NCBI GenBank assembly: GCA_035048815.1
Contig: JAUCBN010000049.1
Coordinates: 9,245,501-9,309,500 of the forward strand
Reading direction: 5' to 3'
Length of the DNA stretch: 64,000 bases
Source: Abelmoschus esculentus
Taxonomy: Eukaryota; Streptophyta; Magnoliopsida; Malvales; Malvaceae
Positions within the stretch are counted from its first letter, which is position 1. The number at the start of each line of letters is the position of its first letter. The position numbers and the translations under genes were made by a program. The notes under the pieces were generated by a model. That model saw only the letters and a program-made list of their open reading frames with translations, did no database searches and had not been told where the DNA came from. Shown here piece after piece: positions 47,421-59,087 of the stretch.

Positions 47421-48753
47421 TGTAATCACCGGTTTTGGTCCGGGGAGTCGCCACCAATCAATTTTACGGTGCGATTGGAACACCAAAATTAGAGTCTGCG
47501 AACGAGAGTCAAGTCCGGGAGTCTGTTACGCGTGGGGAAGGGTGAGCACCCCCACAATGCCCAAAATTAACACCTATCGGTTACAAAATATTTCATATGA
47601 ACGAAAAGATAGATTCGATTTTAAATTAATATTGTGATTTCATATTTTAAGTAATAAAACTAATTAATATTAATAATAGTAATAAAACATGCTTAACGAT
47701 AATATTAATCATAACAAAAGTTACAAAACATGACAAAATATTATTATAATTTAATATACAATCCGACAAAACCAGTAGAAAAAAATATGCGTCATTTATA
47801 AATACTAAAATAATATTAAAAGTAACAGTGATGAAAATATAATAGAATAAAAATTATAAATCAAATCAAAATGTAACGAAAATGAAATTGGAAAGTTCAA
47901 CAGTAAGGATACTGGACTTCATGGATTGCAGTGGTAATTATTCCATTTTTTCGGGTAAAGATGCGGGTCTGGGCCAAATTCCGAATCGATCCATGGGTCA
48001 GTGGCTTAAAACTACGCCGTTTTGGTAGTGATATAAATACCCATTATTTGATGAAGAAGGGTCTTCATCTTTATTTTGTTTTAAACAAAAGAAAGGAGCC
48101 ATCAGAGAAGATTCTAGATTCTCTGAAACATGGTCACCGCCGGTGAGGACCGGCACCGTTCGTTGTCGCCGGCCGCCGTCGCCGGTCGCCGGAATTGAGA
48201 AAGGAAGCGACTTTTCGATAGATCTCGACGTGGAGAGTGCGAATCTGAGCTCGGATTTTTGAAACAAGTTGCGTATCGGTGTAGATCTGAAAGGTAAGTA
48301 TTCGAACTAAATATTTTTTTATCTCTTTCCTTTTGATTTGGTTTTCGATTTGTTTTCTCTCTTGCTCACGATTTTGGTTTTGAATATTTGCTACTGGATT
48401 TTTTAGGGTATTTATACCCAAGATTACAAGCATCAAATCTATCTTTTTTTCTTCTTTTTCTCCAGATCTGATATTTCAGATCTAATGATACTTTATCCTC
48501 TTATTTTTGCAGGTGATATGATGCTTGGGCGGTGGCTAAAGACGGTGGGCGGTGGCCGTTCCAGAATCCAATGGTTGGGCACGTGTAACTCACACGCGAA
48601 TATGAAAGGTCCACCAAGGCGGCGGCTGGCAGGGCATGGTTGGCTGACTAGGGTTTTGTTATTTAGGGTTAGGGTAATTTTAGATTGGGTTTAGCATTTG
48701 GGTTATAGGTTATTGAGTTTATTTTTTAGTTGGGCTTGGAATGTGTTATTACA
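47421..48753 (-). repeat. 5' LTR (right) of the LARD-like element
   Basis: On + it begins TGTAATCACCGG and ends GTGTTATTACA, preceded by the PBS in the minus sense. Pairs with 42072-43419. Confidence 0.85.
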
Positions 48754-48758
48754 ACCAG

Positions 48759-49283
48759 GTCTTCCAAGAGCTTTATGATCTATAACAGGCATAAGACTGG
48801 GGTTTGCTTGCAAATCAGAAAGGGGAAAGCCATCCAAATTACAATACAATTGAGATAAAGGCATCCGAGGACACTTACTTCCATTCTGCTGTTGTTCGGG
48901 TGTGGATAGATCAATTGATGAAGGGGGCCCTGATGAAGGGAAACTGAGGAAGTAAAGTAACAGTGGAAGAACCAGTGGTGGCATCGTACTTTTTCACACT
49001 ATCTTGCTGTTGCAACTGCTTAGCATTTAGTTCCTCCATCGGCACTGCAATGGGATAGGGTGGCAATTTAAAATCAATCTTTCATCAGTAGTGATTAACA
49101 TTCACTAATTCCCATCCTTAATACCATCAGAGCATTTGTGAGTTGTGTAATGAGAACATTTGAAAATGAAGTTCTGCCTTGAAAATGAAGTTCTGCCTCT
49201 AAAGACACTAGCCTATGTACGAACACCTTAAGTAAAGGTTCTGCACTTACTTTTGCTGAATTGAACCATTTAACGACACTCAT
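48759..49283 (-). pseudogene. Unrecognised exon-like fragment, cut by the LARD insertion
   Basis: On the minus strand, from about 49070, the text reads VPMEELNAKQLQQQDSVKKY and TTGSSTVTLLPQ. After a one-base frame change it goes on SSGPPSSIDLSTPEQQQNG and LSQLYCNLDGFPLSD, reaching HKALGRPG at the LTR junction. Removing the insertion and one TSD adds only DLVSN and a stop on the far side (about 42050-42071). The Ser/Pro/Gln-rich style resembles the C-terminal tails of FRIGIDA-like proteins, and the FRL gene is just upstream in the same direction. That link is a guess and no domain is present. Confidence 0.3.
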
Positions 49284-49477
49284 TTACCCACAAAAAGTAA
49301 TAGATATGTAAACTGAAAATAAGAGAACCTAATCGATAAGGGGATTCGTTTATATACAAATAGAAAAGGCATACAAAGGGACAAGATTTTAAACAGGACA
49401 AATCTGCATAGAACAAAGAATATTAAGAACAATCACCACGGACACAAGAATAACATAGTTAATTAGAATAAACTTGG

Positions 49478-50340
49478 TTTTAAAAGACACGAGGCGCTCC
49501 AAAGCGTAAAAGGCCTCTAAAGTCGAGGCGTGAGACGAAGGCGCTCGACTTTTGTAATTGAGGCGACTATTTTAAAAAATTATAAATCAATCATATAACA
49601 TAAAAATATGATGATTATATTATAGATGTTAAAATACTAATAAATTATATTATTTAAATATATATAATTTTAATATTTATTTAAATAAATATTTAAAAAA
49701 TAGGTTTTACTTTATTATATTATTTTATATTAAAATTAATATTAATAATAATTTATTAATCTAGAATAAATATATGAACAATAATAATAATATAAAAAAA
49801 ACTTAATTTATTTTGAATAAATATATTATTTTATTCTTATAAATTATTCTGAAAAGTATTAATATATTTTGGTCAAATGAAAAATGAAAGATTTTGTTTT
49901 TAAATGAAAAAGGACGATAGTAGACTTACATATTTAAGAAGAAATACTAGATCACATAGGGCTATTTTTATCTATCACTTAAATTTAAGGGGTTCAACTT
50001 TCAAGGTAATTAAATGTATATGGAAGATAAAAAATTAAAATAAAATTTAAAGCATCATTATTTTTATCGTGACTTGACTTTTTTTTGTTTATCTTCTTCG
50101 TCACTTCTCTTCTTCTTCCTCCCAATTTTTACTATTTTTCTGCTTCAACTAAACTTTAACAGACATCTCATATTTTTTCGTGTTTGTTTACTAATTACAA
50201 AAGGCATTAAAACGCTCGCCTCAGTCTCAGGCGAAAATCCGTCGAAGTGTACGCTTCCTGTATCTCGTCCTGCCTCAACCCTTGAAGGCGTTTTTTTTTT
50301 CTGCGTTTTACAACGCCTCACGTCTAGGCGCGCTTTTTAC
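49478..50340. mobile_element. Probable non-autonomous DNA element with AGGCG-rich ends
   Basis: Both ends are rich in GAGGCG/AGGCGC words in opposing senses (left TTTTAAAAGACACGAGGCG, right end complement GTAAAAAGCGCGCCTAGACG) around a very AT-rich centre. The flanks AACTTGG (49471-49477) and AACTAGG (50341-50347) match in six of seven bases. The superfamily cannot be assigned by eye. Confidence 0.45.
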
Positions 50341-50615
50341 AACTAGGGGAATAAATGTCCGGAAAGTCAAAATGCTTGTATTGCTAAACTTGGGACTATA
50401 TCCATACCTCAAGAGTCAAGATATGAATTGGATGAAATTATGGCCTAATGAAAAATAGCCAACAAATTCACAACATAGTGAACAAATTGTAATTTCCCAA
50501 AATAATATACAACCACTAATAACACTAAACAAAAACACTTGCATTATAAAGAATTACAAGGGCTACGAACCTATACAAAAGAAATGGATCAAGATATCTT
50601 TTAAAGAATGCTTAC

Positions 50616-53600
50616 TTATTTTGACCCTTTCAGATTTTTAGGAAACATACTATTTGAGGGGACATTGGTCGTGGCACCAACAGGGGCATTTCCAGCAATT
50701 GCAGTAGCTACGAACTCTCGTGGTCGCTTAATACCACCTTGTTGGTGTGATGTGGTATCACTCTTAGGAACAGTGCAGAAGGCAGGATTAGCTTCTGGAG
50801 AGGTAAGACTTCTGCTTCCACTTGTATTTTCAAGAACAACACTTAAATTCTTAAGGTTCCTAAGGTTGTGAGGTAGGTGAGATTCAAGTTTATGATCTTC
50901 AATGCATTTGACAACAGCCCTCAGATCAGCTATTCTTTTGGTGTTTGCCTCATTCTGTCAATTACTTTTTCACATGTTAGATGGCTCAATGTAAAACGAC
51001 AGCAGATATTTAAATAGAAAGGTGGACAGACCTGTGCTTTAGGGGCCATTTTCCCTTTTTTTAAAATTGTTCTAACTTCAGCCTTAGAATGATTCCAGAA
51101 ATCTTTCAACACGGGGACAGGAGGGAACTCGTTAACCTGTTCAAAAGCATAAATAAATCTAATTGCCTCCATATGCCGCTTCTTCTCAATAAGTTTTCTA
51201 ATGAAACCTGTCACGTAAGTATCCAAGTTATAACTCCTATCAGACACCTCCCCATATAAAACAAACAATATCAATACAAGTAAATTTCATTTTAGGATCA
51301 AGGCCTTGGATTTATTGAGAATGAAACAAAAGATTGATCAGTATTTTTGTTTTATTTTTCCAAGTCAGATTTTATGCATTCTGATTTCAAGATCAAAATC
51401 GTAACTTACCACCATGATATTTGTTAATACGTGACAGGTGATAGAGCAGTTGCATGTTATCAATAAACGAAAATTTATAATATTACATATGTATGTAAAT
51501 AAAAGAAGGTAGAACAGTTTATTAACTTTACCAGTGACCTTATCTCCCAGACTAAGAGCCTTGAATAATTCAGGAGTTTGAATATGTTGAGCAACAAACA
51601 CCAAAAAGTTTACAAGCTCATCAGCATCAAAAGCGCCTGCCAATTGGAAAGAGGCTAAAAGCCGCAGAAATCCCAAAACCTCTAATTCATAGCCAGATTC
51701 AGCTCTCATTTTTGTTATCCAGTCAAAGGCAAGCTTCATAGCTTCTTCTTTAACACAAGGACTAACTTCAGGTGAGATTTTCATCAATAGCTCTAACAAG
51801 AGAATGCAACTCCTTCTCACAACATTACTTTCAAACTCTCTGCCTCCCTTACTCAAATGTGGAGGGTAAAACCCCTCCATTGCATCCAAGACAAGCTTTG
51901 CAGGGTCTGCAGCAAGTAGAAGAGCCATAGCAACTTCAGTCTGTATTGAACCATGTTCTTTACAACGCTCATTTAGGAACATCTGCAAATCCTTTCCATC
52001 CATATTTACGCAAAACCGAAGATGTGCTGGTGAAGAATGATCTATGGAACATTTAACCAACAAATTACCTGCTGATTCATTTTGTAGTCGAGGATGCTGA
52101 GCTAAAGCAAGACTCTTGCTTTCAAGTTCTTTAGACCATTCCGCAAGTTTCTGCTCCTTTAAATCAAGATCTTTGAACCGCTGCTCACACCTTTTAACAT
52201 TGAACTCAAGCACGCTGGACTGTTGCTCATACTTTCTTTTATGTTCTGCAGATAATTCTTCAATCTCCTTCTCTCTTAGTTCAACTTTTCTCAAACATTC
52301 ACCATAATGCTTCTCTTTGGCTTCAAGCTCCTGATAATGTTGCTCAAGAAATTTTTCTTTCAACTCAAAATCTAAAGATCGGCCTTTTTCTTTCAACTCA
52401 AAATCCCTCTCTTTCAACCCAAGCTGTTGCTCTTTGGCCTCAATCTGTTCAAACTGATCTTTAACCAATTTCTCCTTAAGCTTCAGCTCCATGAATCTCT
52501 GATCACATTGCTTAACTTTATATTCAAGATCTTCAAATTGTAATTTATATTTTCTCTCCAGTTCCAGAGTTGATTGTTCTATTTGCTTCTCTTTCAATTT
52601 GATTTCTCTCAAGCAATCTTCATTATGTTTTTGTTTTGCTTCAAGATCTTGATGAACCTTTTCAAAAGAAGTCTCCTTCATTGTAAAATCTCTAGATAGC
52701 TGCTCAAAATGATTCTTTTTCGATCTAAATTGCTCTTCTTTCTCCTTAAGCTCCTTAAACTGGGTTGTTGTTGATTCTTCCATCAACTTAAGTTCTCTGA
52801 ATCTCTCCTCACATTGTGCAGACTTCAATTCTAAATCTTCAAGACCTTTCTGAAGGCAATTCTCTGACAACTCAACATCCCTACAACGCTGCTCAATATC
52901 CCTCTCTTTCTGCTCAAACTCTTCCTCTTTCCCTTTAATCTCTTCCGATCGCTTTTGCACCCCTTTCTCCATCATCTCAAGATCCCTACAACGATCTTTG
53001 AAAGCCTTTTCTTCTAGCTCAAATGCTATGAAACGCTCCCGAAAACTCTTCTCTTTCAACTCGAATTGCTCTTTTCTCAACATATACAACTTCTCCAAAT
53101 CTCTCTCCTTCAAACCAACTTCCTCCAATCTATCTTTTACCAATTTCTCCTTCAACTTAACCTCTTCAGATTGCTTCTCACATTGCTGTACAGTAAATTC
53201 AAGATCTCTACGTTGTTCTTCCAAAACTTTTTCTTCCATTTCAAACTCCATACACCGCTTCTGAAAACTATTCTCTTTCAATCCAAATTGTTGTTCTTTC
53301 AACTCAAACTCTCTCAAGCATTTCTCCAAACTTTTCTCTTTCAACTCAAATTGCTTTTCTTTCGACTCGTACTCTCTTCGAGTCTTCTCCAAACTTTTCT
53401 CTTTCAACCCAATTTCGTCAAGCTCATCTTGTAGCATTTTCTCCATCAATTTAACCTCTTTAAGTTGCTTCTCACATTGCTTTACACTTAATTCATGCTC
53501 TGTACGCTGCCGCTCAAGATCCTTCTTTTCTAACTCAAAATCCCTACGACTCTTCTCAAAAGCCTTCTCCTTTAACACAAATTCATCCTCTTTTAGTTTA

Positions 53601-53953
53601 AGCCCTTCAAGTTGCTTCCGCTTTAACTCGATTTCGGTTAACATATCTTCGTACCATTTCTTCCCCAACTCCAAATCCCTAAACTGTCTTCCTAACTCCT
53701 CCTCTTTAACCCTAAGCTCTTCAAACTGATCTTTAATCGATTTCTCCTTTCTTCCAATCTCATCTTCTTTGGAAATCACTTCTCGGAGCCGTTCTTCGAT
53801 CGAACTCTGCGCGGATTCCAAAACATTTTCCATATCTTTCCATCGAAGATTTAGAATGAGAATGGAAGAAGCGCGATCTTGAATCTCATTCATGGTTCTT
53901 CGCAAGTTGGCTTTGCTCAACTCAATGAGTTCTGAATCAGTTAGCTTCTCCAT
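50616..53953 (-). CDS. FRIGIDA-like protein, long coiled-coil type (FRL5-like), 3 exons
   Basis: Exons on minus: 53953-51532, 51207-51032 and 50954-50616, with GT..AG introns and an uninterrupted frame of 978 codons. I chose the ATG at 53953 (MEKLTDSELIELSKANLRR) because the in-frame extension further upstream has no ATG and family members start this way. Residues 1-40 match the usual FRL N-terminus, ending in LRWKDMEN. Residues about 45-620 are a Glu/Lys-rich coiled coil with internal duplication. The Frigida domain runs from about 640 to 890 and opens LRFCVNMDGKDLQMFLNE, with LVLDAMEGFYPP, DADELVNFLVFVAQ and MEAIRFIYAFE. The tail has GGIKRPRE, as in other FRLs. FRIGIDA proteins act in nuclear complexes that promote FLC-type flowering repressors; the long coiled-coil members are less studied, so a flowering role here is not implied. 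Confidence 0.92.
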
Positions 53954-54640
53954 CAAGTAACTCGAACCAAACACCCAATAATCTTCGTAACTCAATGCAT
54001 GCAGTAACCTAAAGGCCTGCCTATACTTCAAAAAATAAATTCATGATCAAAGAACCTGTGAATCTCTTTGTCTGAGGTAGAGAAGAAGACTAGAGAAGTT
54101 TCGAGGAAAGAGCGGAAATAATTAGGTCAATTTCGAGAATTAAGGATGAAGAAAGGGATCCAAAAGTAGAACGCTTATAATTATAGCAGTAATTATTCAA
54201 AACAAAATTACAAAAGCCGTACTGTGGGTTTGGGCTTAAGATTATTTATTTATTTATTTATTGAATAGTAAATCATTTAATGTTTTTGTTTGATTTTTAT
54301 TTTATATATTTGTTTATTGAGAAAATATTTCATATTTTTTATTGACAAAACAAATCTTTAAAAGTCTCGTACGTCGTCATTCAGTCTACAACTTGATTAC
54401 TAACCTCTATAGATGACGCAAAATGGCTACAATGTGCAGAACAAGGGCACTCACAGTCACAAACACTGCATCCGTCTTTTGGGAAAGTAATTACTTGACT
54501 GCTTCTAGATTATTCGACTCTATAATCAAGGGACTAATACCAATAGATCGTGCAGCGACCAATCCTTCGTACTGACCTTAAGTTTAGTAGCGATATGAAA
54601 ACAGTTAATCGGATGAGTTTTAGGTTGAGTATTATGAGGT
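53954..54640. other. Upstream region of the FRL gene, no other gene seen
   Basis: This probably holds the promoter and 5' leader of the minus-strand FRL gene. Imperfect TTTA repeats lie near 54244-54262. No clear TATA box could be singled out. Confidence 0.4.
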
Positions 54641-54817
54641 CAGACAAAATCGGATATAAGATATTTTAAGTTGATTTGATATTTTGACTCGATTTAAGTC
54701 AGGTACGGGTCTATTTTAGGTCGGGTTCATCTCAAGTCGAGTTTATTTTAGGTTGGGTACAAACAGTTCGGGTCAAAATCAGATAATTGACATTTATTTC
54801 AAGTCGGATAGATTTCA
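54640..54817 (+). repeat. AGGTCGGGTT-type repeats, third site
   Basis: It shares GTTCGGGTCAAAATCAGATAATTG and surrounding words with 37284-37310. Confidence 0.5.
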
Positions 54818-56439
54818 TGTCACGACCCGGATTCGGATCTTAGTGCCGGATTAACACGATGTGTTAGACTCTGATGTTTGGGCCTCGAGTTTGCATCTTG
54901 TGCCAGTTTTTGGGCCTTAAACTTAAGTAGTTGTGTTGTTGTTGGGCTTGGGAGTTTTAGTAAAGAGGTATTTTTGTAAATGCCTAAATAGATGAAAAGG
55001 AAGGGTTTGAGGGTTTAATATGTTGCAGAAGTGAGGTCATTATTTTGAAGCTTTTCTCTCATCTTTTTTTCTTCACCTTAAGTGAAAGGTTGATCAAAGG
55101 TTTGATCTTTGCTTTTTTACTTTGGAATTTCGTTTTGTGTTTTGGAGTTGAATGAAAAGTTGTAGGGCTACTTGTGATCTACAAGACAAGGTGTTATTTG
55201 TTTGGTTTGGTGGAAGGGGTGCTTTATAGAGGTTTAAAGTGTAGCTCGGGTTTGGGTTTTGGGGAGCTTAAATCTTGGTTTTTTAGTGTTTTTAAGTTGT
55301 GAAAGTCTTCTCAAGGGTTGTCTAGTAGGATGCTTATCTTCCTCTTGAGAAAAACAAGTTGGAGAAACATCTTGTATTTCATAGTTTTAGACATGGTTGT
55401 ATGTTTGATGCTTGCTTAGTGTTTTTGGTAGCTTAAAATCAAAGATATATATGTGTATTTCATTCTAGTGTAAAAAGGGAGAGATTTTCAGAAATTAAAA
55501 CAACAAAAAGATTGAGGGATTTTTAAATTTCCATATCAAAACTATTGCAACAAATTTTTTGAGATCGATAAAAAAGAAATAACAAGATTTCCATAAAAAA
55601 TCTTTTGTTCTTCATTTTAATTCGAAACAAAAATATAGAATAATCGAAATAAAAAAAATTAAAGGTTTACCCATTAGATCTCGGGTCACCGTCGTCGTCT
55701 ATATACGAGGACGAATAATTGATGAATGGTTCGAATAGGGATCTTGGTCTTTCTTATTTCAGTCATATCTAGGGTTATTTTTAGTTTCCATAGTGAAAGA
55801 AAATGGGTGTTTAATTTAGTGTTCATGGGAAATAAAATCCTAGAGAAAACGGGAAAGAAAACTGTTTTTAATAAAAAAAATTGGAAAGGAATTGAATCAA
55901 ACTTTGTTTTTTAGTTTACAAAGAAGATAATAATGGTTTAATTAGGCACCAAGTCCTCGTGCTCCATGGAGTTTGCATTTGAGGCTCACCCCTTGGTCTA
56001 ATAACAAAATTTGACCTTTTTAATGATTTAAAAAACTTTCAACATTATCCTTTTTCTTTTATTTTGATTTCCATATTTTAATTTCTCTTCTATTTGACCC
56101 TGTTTCTCTTGTAAGTTAACTTTTTTTTTTTTAATTTGGTCCCAATTTTGTATTTACCAGTATGTATTTATTTATTCATTTTTATTATTTTATCCTCACT
56201 TGATTATTCTTTTATTTCTTTTTCTTCATTTAACCGTTTTTTTCTTTCCTTATTAATTTATTTTTTAATCTATTTTTAATACATAATGCTTAGTGTTATT
56301 TTCTTTCTTATTGTTAATATATATTCAATTTTGTTTTTGATTTTATATTTTACCGTGTTTCCTTTAATATTTTTGTTTTCATATTTCTTTTTCTTTTGCC
56401 ATATATTCCATATTTATGTTTGTATAATTATATTGCTTA
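54818..56439 (+). mobile_element. LTR-like sequence starting TGTCACGACCCGG
   Basis: TGTCACGACCCGGATTCGG is a frequent start of plant Ty3-type LTRs. No matching partner is in the window. The following 1.6 kb is non-coding. It could belong to the same LTR as 57483-58377 (which ends CGCTACA), with the palindromic element inserted between; this is not proven. Confidence 0.4.
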
Positions 56440-57473
56440 GGCTTAACTCAGTAATAAGTGCCTAAAGTATACACTTTTTCTTAAATAGGTGCCTAATGTT
56501 TTTTTGGCTGAAATAAGTGCCTAAATTATATATTTTTTCTGAGATAAATGCCTAATGTATTTTTTGGCTGAAATAGGTGCCTAAAGTTTTATTCCCTTAG
56601 TATTTTAAGGTAACACTGTTAAAAGAAAATTGTTTAATTTATAAATAAGTATCTAAACTATATATATTTTAAAATAGGTTCCTAATGTAATTTTTATTGA
56701 AATAAATGCCTAATTTTTTTCTTATAAGTAATTTATATTTCTTATAAGATGTTAAATTATTTACATATCATCGTTTTAATCTATTAAATTATTTATTATA
56801 ATTAATTAATAATTTATTTAAATTTGATTAGTAGCTGAAATTATGAGAAAAAAATATTTTTTAACAACACTAAAATAAAAAATAATTAAAATTTATATTA
56901 ACATTTTCAATTCTTTTTCGATACAATTATAAATGTAATAGGAATATAATAATTTTTGTATATATTCCACATGTGAACCGGCGGTATGTCCTTGCAAGTG
57001 AATCGATTGGTCCCATTGATGATTGTTGTGGAAAATATAAAAAATATTAATATAAAATTATATAAATTTTAATTATTTTTTATTTTAGTATTGTTAAAAA
57101 ATATTTTTTTCTCATAATTTAAAAGGTTAAATGATTAATTTAAGATATAACTAATTTTATATCTTATAAGAAATATAAATTATTTATAAGAAAAAATTAG
57201 GTATTTATTTTAATAAAAATTACATTAGGCACCTATTTTTTAAAAAATATATAGTTTAGGTACTTATTTATAAATTAAACAATTTTCTTTTAACACTGTT
57301 ACCTTAAAACACTAAGAGAATAAAACTTTAGGCACCTATTTCAGCCAAAAAACACATTAGGCACCTATCTCAGAAAAAATATATAGTTTAGGCACTTATT
57401 TCAGCCAAAAAAATCATTAAGCACCTATTTCAGAAAAGATGTATACTTTAGGTACCTATTATTGAGTTAAGCC
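56440..57473. mobile_element. Mutator-type non-autonomous element, near-complete palindrome
   Basis: The termini are GGCTTAACTCAGTAATA and its near-complement TATTATTGAGTTAAGCC. The arms run about 440 bp each (to about 56900 and from about 57050). The 9-bp TSD TATTGCTTA (56431-56439 and 57474-57482) is perfect; long TIRs plus a 9-bp TSD are the Mutator signature. Each arm contains repeats of an AAATAGGTGCCTAA unit every ~30-60 bp. The unpaired centre (about 56900-57050) has a short GC-richer stretch and no coding frame. Confidence 0.88.
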
Positions 57474-57482
57474 TATTGCTTA

Positions 57483-57795
57483 CCCAGTGTATATAAACTA
57501 TTTTAGGTTAATATATAATTGCTTAGTTATGTTCTTAATATATCTATATATTATTATTACTTTATTCTTTAGTGTTTTACGCTTTGTATATATAAATATT
57601 TTTATTTATATAACGTATATTTATGTTACTACTTTATACTTGTATGTTTTGTTAATTTTTTTTTTAATTCCATTACGTAGATATATTATTAATTTTTTCT
57701 TTTGTAATTACCATTTTATATTATTTTTAAACCATATGATGTTATTTTCTATGTGCATATCTGTTATATATATATATCGTCTCTCTCTATATCTA

Positions 57796-57850
<55 letters not shown>

Positions 57851-58377
57851 ATGATATTTATGTATTTTTTTTTCATGTATATGTTAGGTATGTATTATAT
57901 AACACGCATATTATTATATTTTTGTTACATAAGAATTTTAAATTTATTTAATTAGATTGCATATCGGTATATCAACCGTTAATACGGTGCTCTTTTTTTC
58001 ATCGATAAACTTGGCTACCAGTCAATAGTTTGGACGGTGGTTTTCGTTTATTCTTCGAACATCGGAGCCTTTAAAATTCATTTACGATTATAACCAAATT
58101 TTAATCTACTTGTCACTTTAACCCGTAAATTTTGATATTAATTAAGCGATAAGTAATTAGGTATCAATTTTGACGGTGTGGGGTGCTAATCCTTCCCCAT
58201 CCGTAACCAACTCCTGAACCCATTTTCTTGAATCTCTGGTTGTATTTTACGGTGTCCAATCTACTAAAATGATCGGTGGTGACTCCAATAAATTTTTCAA
58301 AACTCGATCCTTTGTCAAGATCCCCTTTTTAATTATTTTTTCGTAACAGAAAAAATAGGTCGCTACAGCTTGATGAC
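57483..58377 (+). mobile_element. 3' part of a Ty3-type LTR followed by PBS-like sequence
   Basis: It ends GGTCGCTACA at 58377, followed by TTGATGACTCTGCTAAGGA. That is a decayed form of TTGGCGACTCCGCTGGGGA, the primer-site type also seen next to the LARD LTR. 58398-59080 would then be the internal region, where no frame is recognisable. Confidence 0.45.
57797..57850 (+). repeat. (ATCT)n microsatellite
   Basis: About 13 uninterrupted tetranucleotide units, preceded by CTCTCT and TATATA runs. Confidence 0.95.
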
Positions 58378-58397
58378 TCTGCTAAGGATATTTCATT

Positions 58398-59087
58398 TTT
58401 AAACAAAAAGGAGTTGGGCCTAAATTTTTACCGCTTTACTAATATAAAAAATTACAAGTTAAAGTGATGAATAATTTAATATTTATTTATAAGTGTGAGT
58501 TTATTTTAACACATCTAAAATTGAAAATAAAAACTCATTTGTTTAAGTGAGGGGAAAATGTTACTACTTCCGAAGGGATATTGTTTCCCGTATAGGTCTA
58601 ACAAGTACCTTCGGGGGTTATTTCAAAAAAAAATACCTTTGGGGCTCTAATACTCTATGTTTTCGTGGGAATATCGTTTCCTCTATAGACATAGAGGAAA
58701 GGATCTCCCTGAATTGAACCCTTAGTAAGACAATTTGGGTCTCTTTTAGCATCAACCTGCATATAATAGCCCAAGAAGCCTACCTCGTAGAACCATGCAT
58801 AATTTTTCCTATTTAGTGGTCACCCACTTTAAGTTTTAACGCCTTTTAATTATTACATGTGTAGAGTTTTTTATCCATTTTCATCATTTTTATCATTTTA
58901 TTTAATTTAATTTTTTATTAGGTACTAATACATTTTTTCTCAAGTTTATATTACATCCATTTCATTAGCACCATAGTTACATGGAATCATCACAATTTTA
59001 TTTGTATTGAATCGTGAATGGTAAATGTTAAGAGCATTCGCATATCGAAAAAAATCTTATAACCTAAATGTTGATTAAACGTAATAT
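58398..59087. other. Non-coding stretch after the PBS-like site
   Basis: No gene recognised. Repeated CCTTxGGG words and a duplicated GATATTGTTTCC/AATATCGTTTCC element occur near 58580 and 58670. Confidence 0.4.

Larger units (their letters stand above)
42072..48753 (-). mobile_element. Complete large non-coding LTR element (LARD-like)
   Basis: LTRs at 42072-43419 and 47421-48753 are similar along their whole length. The flanks ACCAG (42067-42071 and 48754-48758) are a perfect TSD. The PBS (GGCGACTCCGTTGGGGAC on the minus strand, about 47401-47418) adjoins the right LTR, and the polypurine tract (AAAGAGGGGAAAC on minus, about 43420-43432) adjoins the left, so transcription is leftward. The 4.0-kb internal region has no gag or pol motifs and holds a tandem array and a local duplication. 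Confidence 0.85.

Noticed and set aside
52998..53434. Open frames on + opposite the FRL coiled coil
   Set aside because: Shadows of the minus-strand Glu/Lys codons, giving Ser/Phe/Leu-rich nonsense.
53954..54031. Upstream extension of the FRL reading frame
   Set aside because: The extension has no ATG (it begins at TTG), and the ATG at 53953 matches the family N-terminus.
57487..57951. 154-codon Tyr/Ile-rich frame on +
   Set aside because: Produced by the ATCT microsatellite and AT-rich sequence; composition alone explains it.
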